From Sclerotiophoma versabilis (lineage: Eukaryota; Ascomycota; Dothideomycetes; Pleosporales; Didymellaceae): a stretch of DNA of 64,000 nucleotides. How positions within the stretch are numbered: the stretch's first letter is position 1; every line of letters starts with the position of its first letter. The notes below the pieces were generated by a model. The model was given only the letters and a program-made list of their open reading frames with translations, was not told the DNA's origin and made no database searches. The stretch covers positions 124,001-188,000 of the forward strand of contig JAAROD010000054.1 in the NCBI GenBank assembly GCA_012274445.1, given 5' to 3'. This document shows, one piece after another, positions 24,265 through 35,592 of this stretch. Made by a program: the position numbers and the translations under genes.

Positions 24265-25136
24265 ATCGTTCGCGGGGCTTTTCTCGATTTTGATTGGACC
24301 ATGGTCCTCTTCGACTCCAATAGTTTGTTTTTTCCAGTGCGCACAGACAACTTTGCAGTCCGGGGCATCGCAACCGAGTGCGAACATGGCGCCGCCCAGC
24401 ACAAGGCTTTAGCTATTGGTCTCATGCTGTAGGCAAGGCCTAGACAGTTTACTACATGTGCTTGCGATTCCGGGGGCGGTGATTGTGCGCGCACTGCATC
24501 TTTTACCGTAAGAAACGATCATTGAGCCGCTGCACGGGCAAACTCACAAAGCTTGCTCTTCAATGACTGACACGCCTCTCAAGACTCTCTACTGAAACAA
24601 CGCAGAGATTCCACATATCGTGTCCATAGACTTGCGTGATTTAGTAGAATTTGGAGACGCCTAGTGGACGCCACATCGAAGATTCGCGGCTATTTCTTAG
24701 CTGAGAAGTTCTCGAGCCTACACGCCTAAGACTCTTTGGTGAGCACAAGCTTCCCGTTTCGGTCGTTTCCGACACCGCCATCCCAAGAGGAAGCGTGCTA
24801 TGCCTAAAACCTTACAACTCTCAGCCGCTTCCTGTGAGCGCGTTCACCGATGTTTGACAGCGCGCCTAGCTTTTCTTGTACACACATTAGGGGTTCTAGA
24901 TGCCATTCATGCTTTCCGATTTGAGCTGCTACAACAGTGGCTCAGTTGATCAGCTAAGAACGAGCACTTTCGAGGACAGACCAATTCTAGACAGCTATAA
25001 AATCATTATTTCTCCATATGGTATCCTGGATGTTCACTCAAGAGCCCTTTCCTTTATCACTCGATAGCTCAGAGCGTCATCCTGCCACGCAAGCTCGTCC
25101 TTTTACTCTTGCTTCTCGAGCAATAACAACCTCACA
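24265..25136. other. Upstream region of the 25137 gene
   Basis: No gene is seen. A TATAAAA box at 24996-25002 lies 135 nt upstream of the ATG, followed by a pyrimidine-rich leader with CTCACA before the start. Confidence 0.45.
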
Positions 25137-26758
25137 ATGAGGGTCAAAGTCCTAAGTGCTGCTGCTGTGGCAACAACTCTCGCCCAATCCACTTCGGCGG
25201 TCCTCCAACCCAGCGACTCAAAGTTGCAGGCCCGTCAAAGTATCAACTTCGATCTCGTCGACTCTACTCCGGACCCTACTGTGCAGCCAAACGATACCTC
25301 AAACTTCAATCCTGCGGCTGCTATTGCGTCTGTCATTGCCGAAGTCAAAGCTGGAAATCCGTTGTCTGAGAGAAAACGAGCCTTAGAGGCTAGAGACATC
25401 ATTGTCAGCACATACCCTGGATATACTGCCAACACTCCGTTGGGTAATGTCGCTATCAATGCTCCTCTTGATTGTAATCAAAAGGTAGCAACTCTTCACA
25501 AGCTTTCCAGCGATGCAACTACTAATGAAACATCAGGACACGTACATGGGTGTGAAGCTGTTTACTGATACAGCGTTCGACACGGCGCTTTGCGCTGCTG
25601 CTTGCTCGTAAGTGGGACCTACAACAGATTCACTGCTTTTTATGTTGATCGAAGTGCAGGGCGCAAACTGAATACAACGTTGCGCATCCGCCTTCGGATC
25701 GTCCAGCCCAGACTTGCCAATTCTACAACACCTACGCCCTATACAAGAACGATGTTTACGAAGGCCAATACTGGTAGGTACAACAACTATCTACCAATAC
25801 TTTCCTAACAACGAATAGTTCCTTGTACAACCAAACATGGGCTGCTTCCTATGCTACTAACGACGGGCAATGGCGTGGCGAAGATCACTACACGATTCGT
25901 TCCAGTTACATCGCATCGAACGCAGCCAACCCAGGAATCTGCGCACAGATTGTAGCCCCCAACCCGGCAAGCCCTGTTCCAGAGGACCCTACCAAGTTAC
26001 TCAGTTCTCCAGAGGATCTTGAGTTCTGTGTCTCGTATATTGGTTACACTCCACCTGTAGAGACCACACGCATTGCTGCCACCATCTCGACGGTCACACG
26101 TACTACCACTACCAACCTTGCCACATCTACGCCCCCTGCCGTCACGTTGACTGAGACGGTAGTAGCGCCTGGAGAAACTACTGTTGTAGCAGCAACGGAA
26201 ACTACAGTAACCACCGTACTGGTGCCGGCCCCTCTCAAGAAAAGAGCACCAACAGTGGCAACACCGGCAGTCGTCTTGGGGTGGTCACCTCAGCAGATAT
26301 CTGCAGCGTGCAGCAAAGTCGCCACCTTCGTCTCAACTACCACTCTGACTACAGCAACTGAGACCGTATACACAGCAACAGAGACAGGGACTACAACCCA
26401 ACTTGTCATCGCCCCAACCCCCACAATCACTGTAGCCACAACTTCGCCGCTCATTCGCACAATCGGTGTTACTTCCACCACCTTGGTCACAGTAACTTCT
26501 ACGGCTGCTCCTATCTCTCCCCAATGTGCTGGGCGTTCCCTACGTCTCTGCTGCCTAAACATCGCGCCATGGTCCTCAAATTCTGCGGTTTGGGGTGGTA
26601 TCTGCGGGTACACCCCGACTAATCCTTCAGAACTGATCGGTGCTCGGTGTATCACTCGGCCAGCGAGTGGGCAGTGTCCAGCTGGAACATCGCAAGCGTG
26701 CTGCAAAGGATCGATTCCTGGGCAATGTGCTCTAGGCACACAATGTGCCAGAGTATAG
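25137..26758 (+). CDS. Modular secreted protein: PAN-like cysteine module, Thr-rich linker, hydrophobin-like cysteine tail
   Basis: Four exons (25137-25484, 25537-25607, 25660-25773, 25819-26758) join in phase to 490 aa. A signal peptide (about 1-21) leads into a preface (SINFDLVDSTPDPT) and a cysteine module from NAPLDCN to CSLYNQTWA. Both align with the 19865-22320 product, including the shared YATNDGQ and HYTI.SS. Two introns fall inside the module where the paralog has none. A Thr/Val-rich linker with a KKRA Kex2-type site follows. The C-terminal 80 residues contain ten cysteines, including two CC pairs (LCCLN, ACCKG), spaced roughly like a class I hydrophobin but with extra cysteines. 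The protein is probably exported and wall- or surface-associated. Function is inferred from architecture only. Confidence 0.85.
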
Positions 26759-29198
26759 GTTGTATGCTAGATCTCTTAGACTGAAAACTTGGTTTTAATC
26801 CTATCTAGAATCAAGAACATGTATTTTGATGGATTTCTAAACTTCTTGTACATAGCCACTCGTAGAAAATTTTTAACTGCTTTGAAGCAGTTCTGTACGA
26901 CAACCAGTACCCATTTTTCCGGAACAAGCAAGTGCTTTGTGCCACGTAGCCCGTCATGACGCTTCTCCAACGATTTCAACTAGTACGGCCTGGTCCTTCT
27001 CTGTATGAGCAGTCTTGTACGGCTTGCGCGCCACCATTCCCGAGATTTCGCCTGATTTCCAGACCGAGCAGCGCTGAAAAGGCCAGTAAAGTTTCGAAAG
27101 GCAACTTGAAGGGAACAGAGAAAGACCCTCTGATACGAAAGGACGTACTTACCCTTAACCCTTACACCAAAGTTTGCTTAGATTGCATGATAGACGCCTT
27201 CCGACGATTTCTGACGATTGGCCAACCAGCCTGAAGGCGACTACAAGCCCAGAAGCACAAGAGACGCCTACCCCAGGTGATATCAAGAGAGATTCCATTG
27301 GCAGCATTGATTAGACTCAGTGTATTCATAGGGAGCACCTATTCTAGATACCCCGAGCTCTGGGCTAGACAAGTCGCCTGGTACTTCCAGAAAAGACGAA
27401 CTAAGCTGGTCGTTCTGCGGGCTCATGGTGACGTTACCAATAATACGTGGACTCGAGGGGTAATTGTGTCCCAGATCGGCCGTGTGGTTCCCATGAGTCT
27501 CTTCTGCACTGCAGTCGTAGTGCAGTCTGGCAGCACAGGTAGAATGACGACTGCGTATGCAGTGTGATACGGGAATGAAGTGCTAAATTTGGCAATGGAA
27601 ATTCGATACTCCCGGGGTCTCCAGGGACTGGGCCTTCTCTGTGCCGCTCAATATATTTGCACCTCCAGCGTCGATGCGCGAGACCATAAAGGAAGTGATG
27701 TTACGTGGGGGGATCGTGGTGCTTGCTCCACTTCGCTGCAGGTTGTGAAGCCCTCCTCACATATCCTCGGGCGGCAAAAGGTGGTCTAACGTTGTTGAGA
27801 CAAGGTAGACCTTGTATGTGCGGGTGGGATCTTGTGGCTTTCACACCAATCTTGTATGACTAACAGGCTGAAGTACGACATCTTGCTGATTCTTCGAGTG
27901 CGAGGAGAAGACTGAGATGACGGTTTATGTGGTCATGGTGGGCTAGTCTGTAGCGCGTGGAAGAAACGAACAAACCCTTGAACAAGGCTTCAACTGAAGA
28001 GTGAGTGGTTCAATGTAACTGTTCATGCACTTGTGAAGTGGAGGTAGTGGGGTGATCCACTCATTACGACATGCAAAGGCTGCGGCTGCAGCGAAGAAAG
28101 ACTCGCGCCAACTCGAAGACGTTGAGAGGCGCGCGATCAAGGTGGGTTCCAGAGAAGCCCAAGCGTGATGCATGGCTAAGAGGTAACGCTAGCCTGCGTT
28201 TGAAACTATATCAGAAAAGCTACCATAGCTAAGCTGATACGGTAGTAAGTATAGAAGTAGACAATAACCCAAAAAGTAAACAATGAGTGAGAGAGTGGGT
28301 ATTAGAACTAGATTGATAACTGAAGAAATGACATCAAAAGAAAACTTATGTTGAAGTGGTACTTCAAACAAAGTTCGCCGGTGCGTTTCCGTTGGTTCTC
28401 AGGGAGTACAGGTTAGAGAAATCTGTAAGGGAGTCATATATTATTGCCTAGTAGAAGCCGCGACAGTAAGGTAGTAATGCTTCGTACAATTTTTATGTAC
28501 TTGAGTGATTGTTGTAGCTTACTTGGCTCTCCTGGCTCGACAGTCAGGGTGTGTGCTTATCACGTGACCTACAATGGCCATGCCTAACTGGGAGAGCCTG
28601 TGTAATCGCAGCGGCTAGTCCGGTCTATAACAACCTATAATACTAAGCGAGCTATAGGTATGACTTTATAACTCTACTAAGACCTTTGCATAACAATATC
28701 TACGATGGCCAGATGGCTTCCTCTTCAGGTACCTGGTAAAGATGTCTGCGCGCGAATCTGCGCATGACGTGCACATATACGAGATTCAGCGTTACATTTT
28801 TCAGCGTTACTCCATTTTTTGCGACGGGCCGTGCGGGCCGAGGGACTCGTATACTGTGTTCCTATCTCTAAGAATAGTGCACCGCATGTCGGCCAATATG
28901 GAAAATAAGCGGGCCCCTGCATGTTCAAATCACGGTACAAGCATCGGATTCAATGCTTAAGCGTACTTGTCCCTGATTCCCTGACAATCACCCCTTATTC
29001 GCCTTGCACTTGTCGCCAGTGCTTTTTGGCGATGAAGTTGATTGGCTTGACCGCTAATGCTGCAGTATTACTACGTAGTAGTTGGATACGGTGGAAGTGG
29101 CAAGAATCTCCATCGTACGATGCTGTGGAGTCCTTGATGTGGAGACGCTTGCAAACGGTTTGCCGTCCTGTATCAATTCAGTGGTGTATAGATTCAGG
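26759..29198. other. 2.4-kb region without a supported gene
   Basis: Frames at 26956-27234, 27277-27567 and 27580-27789 (plus) show no domain, signal peptide or splice structure. From about 28180 to 28700 the sequence becomes AT-rich with TA-dense words, possibly decayed repeat DNA. Confidence 0.4.
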
Positions 29199-29206
29199 TA
29201 TATAAA
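29199..29206 (+). promoter_or_regulatory. TATA box of the 29306 gene
   Basis: TATATAAA lies about 100 nt upstream of the start codon at 29306, a usual distance for fungal TATA promoters. Confidence 0.5.
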
Positions 29207-29305
29207 CTTGTCATGAAGATGCTGTTTGAGGCCACAAGCTCCTGACCAGATTCTCAGCAACACTAATACCTGTGCTTCACTACGATCATACATCATTCTA
29301 GCATA

Positions 29306-29782
29306 ATGTATTTCTCCACCGCCGCCATCGCCAGCGCCTTTGCTGCTACTGTTTTCGGTGCCGCTGTTCCCACATCCGCCCCCAACGGCTACTGGGACGT
29401 TTCGTTCGCTCAAAGGACAGCCCACGGAGCTTTTTATGAGCAAGTTATCGAGGGCAACTACTTCAGCGGTAGTGACAACACCAGTGCCGCAATTCCCGTC
29501 AGGTGCTTGCGGAGCGCCTATGCCGGTCAAATCCACCCCAACGTCGATTGCACCCCAGGTTTCTCGTGGGATCATGATCTTTACTGGGTCGAGGGTCGTA
29601 AGTTTAATTCTAGCCTCTCTAGCCAAACATGCACTAACATGGCTACAGTACTGTCCCTCCAGCAAGTCCTTGCTGACAAGACCGTGAACGGAACTACGGT
29701 TTTGCCCAAGTTGCCACTCGTTAGGCTTGGTGCCACTGCCACAGTGCACGTTCAAGTTCCGGTTGACCAGGCCATCGCTTAA
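29306..29782 (+). CDS. Small secreted protein, possibly AltA1-like (effector candidate)
   Basis: The open frame runs through 158 codons, but 29598-29648 is a strong intron (GTAAGT, GCACTAAC, CTACAG) of exactly 51 nt. The spliced product is therefore 141 aa and intron retention would stay in frame. A signal peptide (about 1-19) is followed by GYWDVSFAQ, a short beta-rich body with two cysteines (VRCLRS, VDCTPG) that could form one disulfide, and a terminal stretch LSLQQVLADKTVNG. Size, exon layout and these motifs recall the AltA1-like (AA1-like) secreted family of Dothideomycetes, but the match is by eye and weak. The gene is isolated, with a TATA box upstream and no neighbour within 1.5 kb. 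Confidence 0.7.
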   Translation: MYFSTAAIASAFAATVFGAAVPTSAPNGYWDVSFAQRTAHGAFYEQVIEGNYFSGSDNTSAAIPVRCLRSAYAGQIHPNVDCTPGFSWDHDLYWVEGRKFNSSLSSQTCTNMATVLSLQQVLADKTVNGTTVLPKLPLVRLGATATVHVQVPVDQAIA

Positions 29783-30295
29783 GCGTACTGGATAGGTAGT
29801 CATAATTACAATGCCATAAGGTGTCAGACCTATCAAATGGGAAGATTCATCTACTCCAGTCATCGTTCCGTCCTATTAGTGAAATACGGCAGGCAGGTGG
29901 CCCTGTCTTGAGTGACGTTACCCATGTGTCCTTCAACCTCGCTCTCACGGCAACAGCATCATTTTGGACTCGGCGTCGAAGAAACGATCCAATCTCAACA
30001 GAAGGGATATAAATACAACTCAAACTACATGTAAAAGCGCGAACCGAAGTGACAAAGCAATCAATCTTTGCTAACACTGAAAGTACCATTGAAGAACCCG
30101 CCATTGTTCGAGTTTGCGATAGCAAATTCTGAATCCAGCTGGGTTGCTTCGAGAAGTAATGAGACCTTATACCCTTGATTGGTACATTTGCATGGAACTA
30201 GTAGTACAATGAGTCCAATACCTTTCATTGCGCATCTCGTGCTGATTCTTGTGAAGCATACGAGCAGCGTTAGTTGTTCTGCAAGTCAATCGGAT
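29783..30295. other. Intergenic, nothing supported
   Basis: Only frames without protein character are present. Confidence 0.4.
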
Positions 30296-30560
30296 CTAGT
30301 CAACTGCCTCGTTGAGTTTCTCGAATGTGTGCGGACTCAGCTTCAGCTCAGGCTCCAATTCACCGAGGTACCTGGTCGGGGACTCTAAACCTGGGATGAT
30401 ATTGCGCGACTGCTCTGCGCGCACGACTAATCCATCCAAATAACTCTGAGTGTTAAGCCACACTTGTAAATAATAATTCACTCACACGTACCGTTCAATA
30501 CTATCGATTACAGGCAATATGTGCGGACGAACTGCATCAAAGTACTGAACAGTTGGCAGG
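30296..30560 (-). pseudogene. Truncated gene fragment (C-terminal exons only)
   Basis: The minus strand holds a convincing last exon (30443-30296) encoding a sequence with QSRNIIPGLESPTRYLGELE and a stop at 30296. It joins in phase across a 48-nt intron (30491-30444; GTACGT, CTCAGAG) to an exon reading YFDAVRPHILPVIDSIE upstream of 30492. Further 5' exons and a start codon cannot be built, so only about the last 70 residues survive. The family is not recognised. It may instead be a gene with very short upstream exons that I failed to assemble. Confidence 0.4.
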
Positions 30561-31662
30561 TGCGCAAGCCTACTTGTCGGTCAGGGGTGCTCTTATAGAG
30601 TATGCAGGGGTGCAATAGTCTACATAGCTGTGGATGATGCTTGTACCTTCGGCCCTACCCCGTACCACACATCCACAGCCACTTCCAAAGCCACAGCCAC
30701 AGATAGACACGCGGTCCAAATATCACGTTATAAAACCAATCTCTCACCTATTTACTGACACGTGCGGGGTGGAGGACCAATGCCAGCAGCTAGTCTACTA
30801 GAAGATAAGGAACTTCCGTACAGTTTACTAACCACTACCGCCGGATCTGCGTAGGGGTAACTTGACAGGGCTTTGGCACTACACACAGTATGTGCGATGA
30901 ATGTGGGTCAGGGGTCATTGCGTGAATACCAACCACCGTACCTAGTCCGGGATACTCGGTGCACTAGCTAGCGTAGTAGAGGATCATGTCTACAGTGACA
31001 TGTGCATGCACATTCATCCCACTCTCTCTTTCGTTGCTATGTGGGAGGAGTAGCTAGGTGTTGGTAGGATAGTGTTAGTGCCTAACACTTTCTAATTACC
31101 GTAGCAGTCTTATAGGGTAACTATTTAGCTATTTACTTGTAATGCGATATTTCTTCTTCCTAAGTCAAGTGGAGAATAGTACTGTAGTATTGAATTAGTA
31201 CATTATTCATGTTCATATCCACATTGATATCCACATTCATATTCACATTCACATTCCCATTCCCATTCACATCCATGGTATGCAAGTCGCAAGGGGAGAT
31301 GTAGATTGGGATTTAGCTCGTGAGATGATGAATGGGAAGATAAGGAGAGACCAAGATCGTGAGAATCGTTAATTGCGTGAGATCGTAAGGATCGTAGCCG
31401 TTGGATATGGGCTCTATGAATTACTTGCACTCGCAGACGCACTCGCAGACAATGCAACGCCAGGGTATGCAGAATGAAACCAACCTGACAAGACAAGACC
31501 AACTCGATCTGACAAGACAGACAGACAGACAGACCAAAAGATAGTAACCAGAAAGGAATAAATCAATCTCGGGTAGAGTAAAGGCAAGAAAAACCAGCCA
31601 GACGCTCAAGATTGTCAAGCGTGCCCGCCACCGTTACTGTCAGCGTTGTAGTGTCTTCTGGA
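30561..31662. other. Intergenic with a CATTCA microsatellite
   Basis: No gene is seen. An imperfect hexamer array (CATTCA/CATTCC/CATATC units) occupies 31204-31275, and a CAGA run lies at 31515-31536. Confidence 0.5.
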
Positions 31663-32932
31663 TCAGAAGATTTCATGTCCCAACCCACCATACCCATCAT
31701 CACCGACGACCTTGACTTTCTTCCCCTCAACACCATTGGGAAGCGCAGGAACAGGGGGCACAGCACCACCAGGCTTGACGACGACGACCCTGTCTTCTTT
31801 CTCTTCGCGGACGCTGGAGCGGGAGACTTTGCGGCTGAGGCGGCTGGAGGTGCGTTTCAGGCGCTTGGAGAGGGTGCGCTGTTTGGCTGGGTGGGGTGAG
31901 ACGGGCTCGGGCTCGACAAGTTCGATGTCGCTCATGTCGACGTCGCTGGTGGGGGGGAGGTATTCGATCCCTTCGTTGGAGTCGATGGCAGCGCTTTTTC
32001 TCTTCCGGGTGATGTTGCCGGGTAGACTGGCGGTCGCTGCGTCGCTGAATGCAGTCGGGCTCGCAGGGGGGAAGTGTGTGTCTGTGTGCGCAGTATGGGG
32101 GTGTGTGTCTGTGGGCGCGGTATGGAGTGTTTCGGTGTGCGGCCACGGGGGCACGGCAGGGAAGCACTCGTTGCCCAGGACACTCTGCAGCTCCTTCTTG
32201 GCGCTCGCGAGCTTGACTTCCAGGCTGCTCACGCGCTTGCTGAGCTTCTTCTGCGCCTTGAGGTCCTTCTTACTGGGCGATCTTGCGACGCTTCCCGGGG
32301 TGCGCGGGGTCAGGGGCGGGCGAGGGCGAACGCGGGGGGGCGTAGCGGTGGGCGTGTCTGTCATTCTCATCAGCCGCGTGCTCGACGAGGCGTATGGAGG
32401 AGCGCGAGGAAGACGTACCAGCAGACCAGGCGCGCGGGCCCATGCCGGGGCGGACGAAGACCCTGGGGGCGGGGAGCAGGCCCTGTTCTTTGGCGAGGTG
32501 GTACGCTTCCTCGGCCTGTCGCTTGCGCTCGTCGAGGAGGGCCTGCTCGGGGGTGGCGGTGGGGGTGGGCTCTGCGTCGCCGTGCTCTGCCTTGCGCTTG
32601 CCCAGCACGCCGCCGAAGACGTGGGCGAAGACGCGCGAGAAGCGCCCAAAGGTGCCCTCGGCCGTGGCTACCGTGGCCGCTGCGTCGCTGCCCTTGCGCG
32701 CTGCGGCTGTCGAAGTGCCAGCGGCGACGGTCCGCCGGTCCATGATGCGCCGCGGATGGCTGATCTTGCGCACCGCCGGCGTGCGCTCGTTCTCGTCGCC
32801 GAACTTCTCCATCAGGCCGCCGATGTCAATGTCCTTCCACAGATCCTCGGGCGGCGGGCGGATGCTGCTGTTGGTGTTTGTGTGTTCGCGGAACCGGCTG
32901 ACGCGCTCGGCAGGCGTCGTGTCGTCACTCAT
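31663..32932 (-). CDS. Basic nuclear-type hypothetical protein, 402 aa
   Basis: Two exons (32932-32419 and 32357-31663) are joined across a 61-nt intron with a GTACGT donor and a CTGATGAGAATGACAG end, in phase. The start ATG at 32932 (MSDDTTPAERVSRFREH) is preferred over an in-frame upstream codon with weak context. The N-terminal 60 residues look folded (DLWKDIDIGGLMEKFGDENE). The middle has a KRK cluster and an EERKRQAEEAYHLAKEQG-like helix. After the intron, KKDLKAQKKLSKRVSSLEVKL forms a heptad-like coiled coil, and the tail is rich in KR clusters, including KRLKRTSSRLSRK. Multiple candidate nuclear localisation signals suggest a nuclear protein. No known domain. The very GC-rich coding sequence creates long spurious antisense frames. 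Confidence 0.7.
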
Positions 32933-33253
32933 GGCGACGCCGCTTAGCGCGTCCAACCGACAACAGCCAACGCCGGGCACAACACCGGCAGCACACGGAC
33001 AGACACAGGAATGCTGGCTGGATCTCGTGCGTGGCTGCAGCGCGAGCTCGCGTGGGGTGTTGACGTGCCAATGGCGTGCGAGTGGCCGGCGCTGTGTTGG
33101 GAATGCAGGCAGCAGGCAGAGATGGTGTTTGTTTTGCGTTGGCGTGCGTGGTTAGTCGGAGATTGCGGTTGTTGCTGGGCTGGCCTTTGCCTGTACTTAC
33201 GCGCTGCGCTAGCTTGGCTTGTCTTTGAACTCCAAACTGCTGGATTTCTCTTA

Positions 33254-33411
33254 GAAACACTCAACACTCAATCATGCTAGGTTTATCTACATCTCTGTAA
33301 CACTCAATCATGCTGGATTGTTCCTACATCTCTGTAGAAACACTTAAACACTGCTAATTATATCTCTACGTCTCTGTAGAAAACTTGACAATGCTGATTA
33401 TTCCTACATCT
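33254..33411. repeat. Degenerate tandem repeat, about 40-bp unit
   Basis: Four diverged copies follow one another, each containing a CACT(C/T)AA-like start, a TGCT(A/G)-like middle and CTAC(A/G)TCTCTGTA at the end; the last is partial. The array lies between the start of the 32932 gene and the end of the acyl-CoA synthetase gene. Confidence 0.6.
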
Positions 33412-33423
33412 ATCACAATCACA

Positions 33424-35592
33424 CTACAACTTGGCCTTGGCCTGGGCCTCCTCGGCGAGCGCCTCCTCGTAGCACTCGTCGAGCTGCTGTCTGAATGCCT
33501 TTGCCGTCTGCGGACGCTTCAGCTTGAGTCTGCGGCTTGTTAGCAACGTCAACTACATCCACACACGGCACACTTACGTCGGTGTCAAGAGCTGGTTGTC
33601 GATGGTGAAGGGGTCGAGGAACAGTCGCACGGCCTTGACTTTTTCGTAGCTGTTGAACTTGTTCTTGGTGCCGATCTTGTTCAGCTCCTTTAGTGCCGCC
33701 TTTTCTATCCGCTTGTCGCCCAGCACTTGCTTGAGCTTGGCCATATCGCCCTCGGGAATGTTCTCGCCCAGCACCTTGGACGCCCACTGCGGGAACATGT
33801 CCGGCGCCACACCGAAGATGGCAACCAAAAAGGACTGGTGGCTGTCGCCGTGCACGTAGGCCGACGCCATCCACCCGCAGTTGGCGAGGTAGACGTTCTC
33901 AATGCGCTCGGGCGAGATGTACTCTCCCTGCGCCAGCTTGAGCACGTTCTTCTTGCGGTCGATGATCTTGAAGCGGCCCATCTCGTCGACCAGACAGATA
34001 TCGCCCGTGTGGAACCAGCCGTCAGCATCGATAGCCTTAGCCGTCTCCTCTGGGTTGCAGAAGTACTCCTTGAACGTCGTCGTCGAGCGAACGAGCAGCT
34101 CGCCACGAGGGTAGGGCTTGTCCGAGGACAGGTACTCCATATCCGGAACGTCGGCCAGGCAGACCTCGGTGTTGGGGGTCACGCCACCACAGTTTCCAGA
34201 CGTGAAGTCGCCCTCGTGCTGGATCAGAGACACGGCGTACGTCTCGGTGAGGCCGTAGCCCTGGGTGAAGTTGCTGCCGAAGACGATGCGCAGGAACTGG
34301 TGCAAGCTGGGGTCGATGGGTGCGGAGCCGCTGACGAGGACTTTGCAGCGGTCGAGACCAAGGCCGGCAGCTACCTTCTTGGCCCAGATGCGGTCGTAGA
34401 GCATGTGCGTGTTGGTGGGGTTGTGCTTGTCGTTGACGGCGGCGAGCTTGGTGGAGACGACGTGGCGGGACAGGGCGCCCTTGATGCCGGCCTGCTCGAT
34501 GGTGGCGGCCTTGATCTTGGAGCCGAAGCGGTTGTAGAGACGGGGGACGCCAGAGAAGATGGTGGGTCGCAGCATCTGCAGGTCGTCGACCAGCTCGACG
34601 ATGTTGCCGTGGAAGTAGCCGATGGCTGAGCCGGCGGCGAGGGCACCGTGCTCGCCCAGGCGCTGGTAGATGTGGGCCAGCGGGAGGAAGGAGCAGATGA
34701 TCTGGTCGCTGCCACTGCCGAGGAGAACCATGGTGGTGCATGTTGCAGCGTGGGCGTTGCGGTGGCTCAGCACCACGCCCTTGGGGTTGCCCGTGGTGCC
34801 CGAGGTGTAGTTGATGGTGACGGTGTCGTCGGGCGTGGGCGGGTTCACGGGCAGCGGCTGCTTGGCGCCGAGGGCCTCGACGTCGCGGATGTAGTGGATG
34901 GCGAGGCCCAGGTCGCTGGCCATCGAGTTCAGCAGGTCGCCCTTGGACTCGCCGGGGAGCTCGCCGGCGGACAGGGGGTCGAGGACGACGATGAGCTTGA
35001 GGGTGGGCAGGCGCGGCTTCAGCTTCAGCAGCTGTGTGACGTGGTTCATGCCGGTGACGACGCAGGTCAGCTCGGCGTGGTTGATGATGTACTCGGTCGT
35101 GTCGGGGCCGAGGGTGTCGTAGATGGAGACGGTGTAGAGCGCCTGCGACATGCACGCCAGGTCGGTGATCTGCCACTCGGGCCTGTTCTGGCACCACAGC
35201 CCGACGCCGTACTGCTTGGGCGTGGTGACGCCGGCCTGCCTGTGCAGGTGGACGAGGCCCGCGCCGAAGTTCAGGCGGCGCTGCGAGATCTGCTCGTAGC
35301 TCTCCCACACGTACGCCCCGAACTTCTTCGCCACGGCGTCGTACGGGCGGTGGCCGAGGCAGTTGTTCTTGGGGTATCTGGCCGCGCTCGCCTCAAACGC
35401 CTCGTGCGGCGTGTTGATCTCCGGCACCAGGCTGTCGAGCAGCGGCTTGTCGGTGAAGCGCCAGTGCCGGTACACGGCGCTCTTCGCCTCGGACGCCGTG
35501 CCTGCGAGCGGCAGACTGTACGGGTGGCCCTTGGGCGGCGGCGCGTGCAGCTCCTGCGCGCGCTGCAGCTGCGGGTCTGTCGTGCCGAACAT
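33424..35592 (-). CDS. Long-chain acyl-CoA synthetase with peroxisomal (PTS1-like) C-terminus
   Basis: Two exons (35592-33578 and 33529-33424) join across a 48-nt intron (GTAAGT, GCTAAC, CGCAG), giving 706 aa. This is an AMP-binding (ANL) enzyme of the fatty acyl-CoA ligase type. It has the P-loop-like YTSGTTGNPKGV, the GYGLTETYA motif, DGWFHTGDI and IDRKKNVLKLAQGEYISPE. It activates long-chain fatty acids to acyl-CoA using ATP and CoA. The terminal exon ends in AKL, a PTS1 variant, which points to peroxisomes and beta-oxidation, like yeast Faa2 and filamentous-fungal peroxisomal synthetases. The frame is open to about 35613 without an ATG, so I start at the first in-frame ATG, 35592; a short upstream exon starting near 35647 cannot be excluded. 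Confidence 0.93.

Noticed and set aside
31712..32947. 411-codon plus-strand frame opposite the basic nuclear-type protein
   Set aside because: It is a shadow of the minus-strand gene, whose two exons join cleanly by GTACGT/CAG and start with a normal ATG.
34037..35308. Long frames antisense to and overlapping the acyl-CoA synthetase (also 34648-35769 plus)
   Set aside because: They arise from the GC-rich third-codon pattern of the synthetase; their products are Arg/Pro/His or Gly/Val low-complexity without domains.
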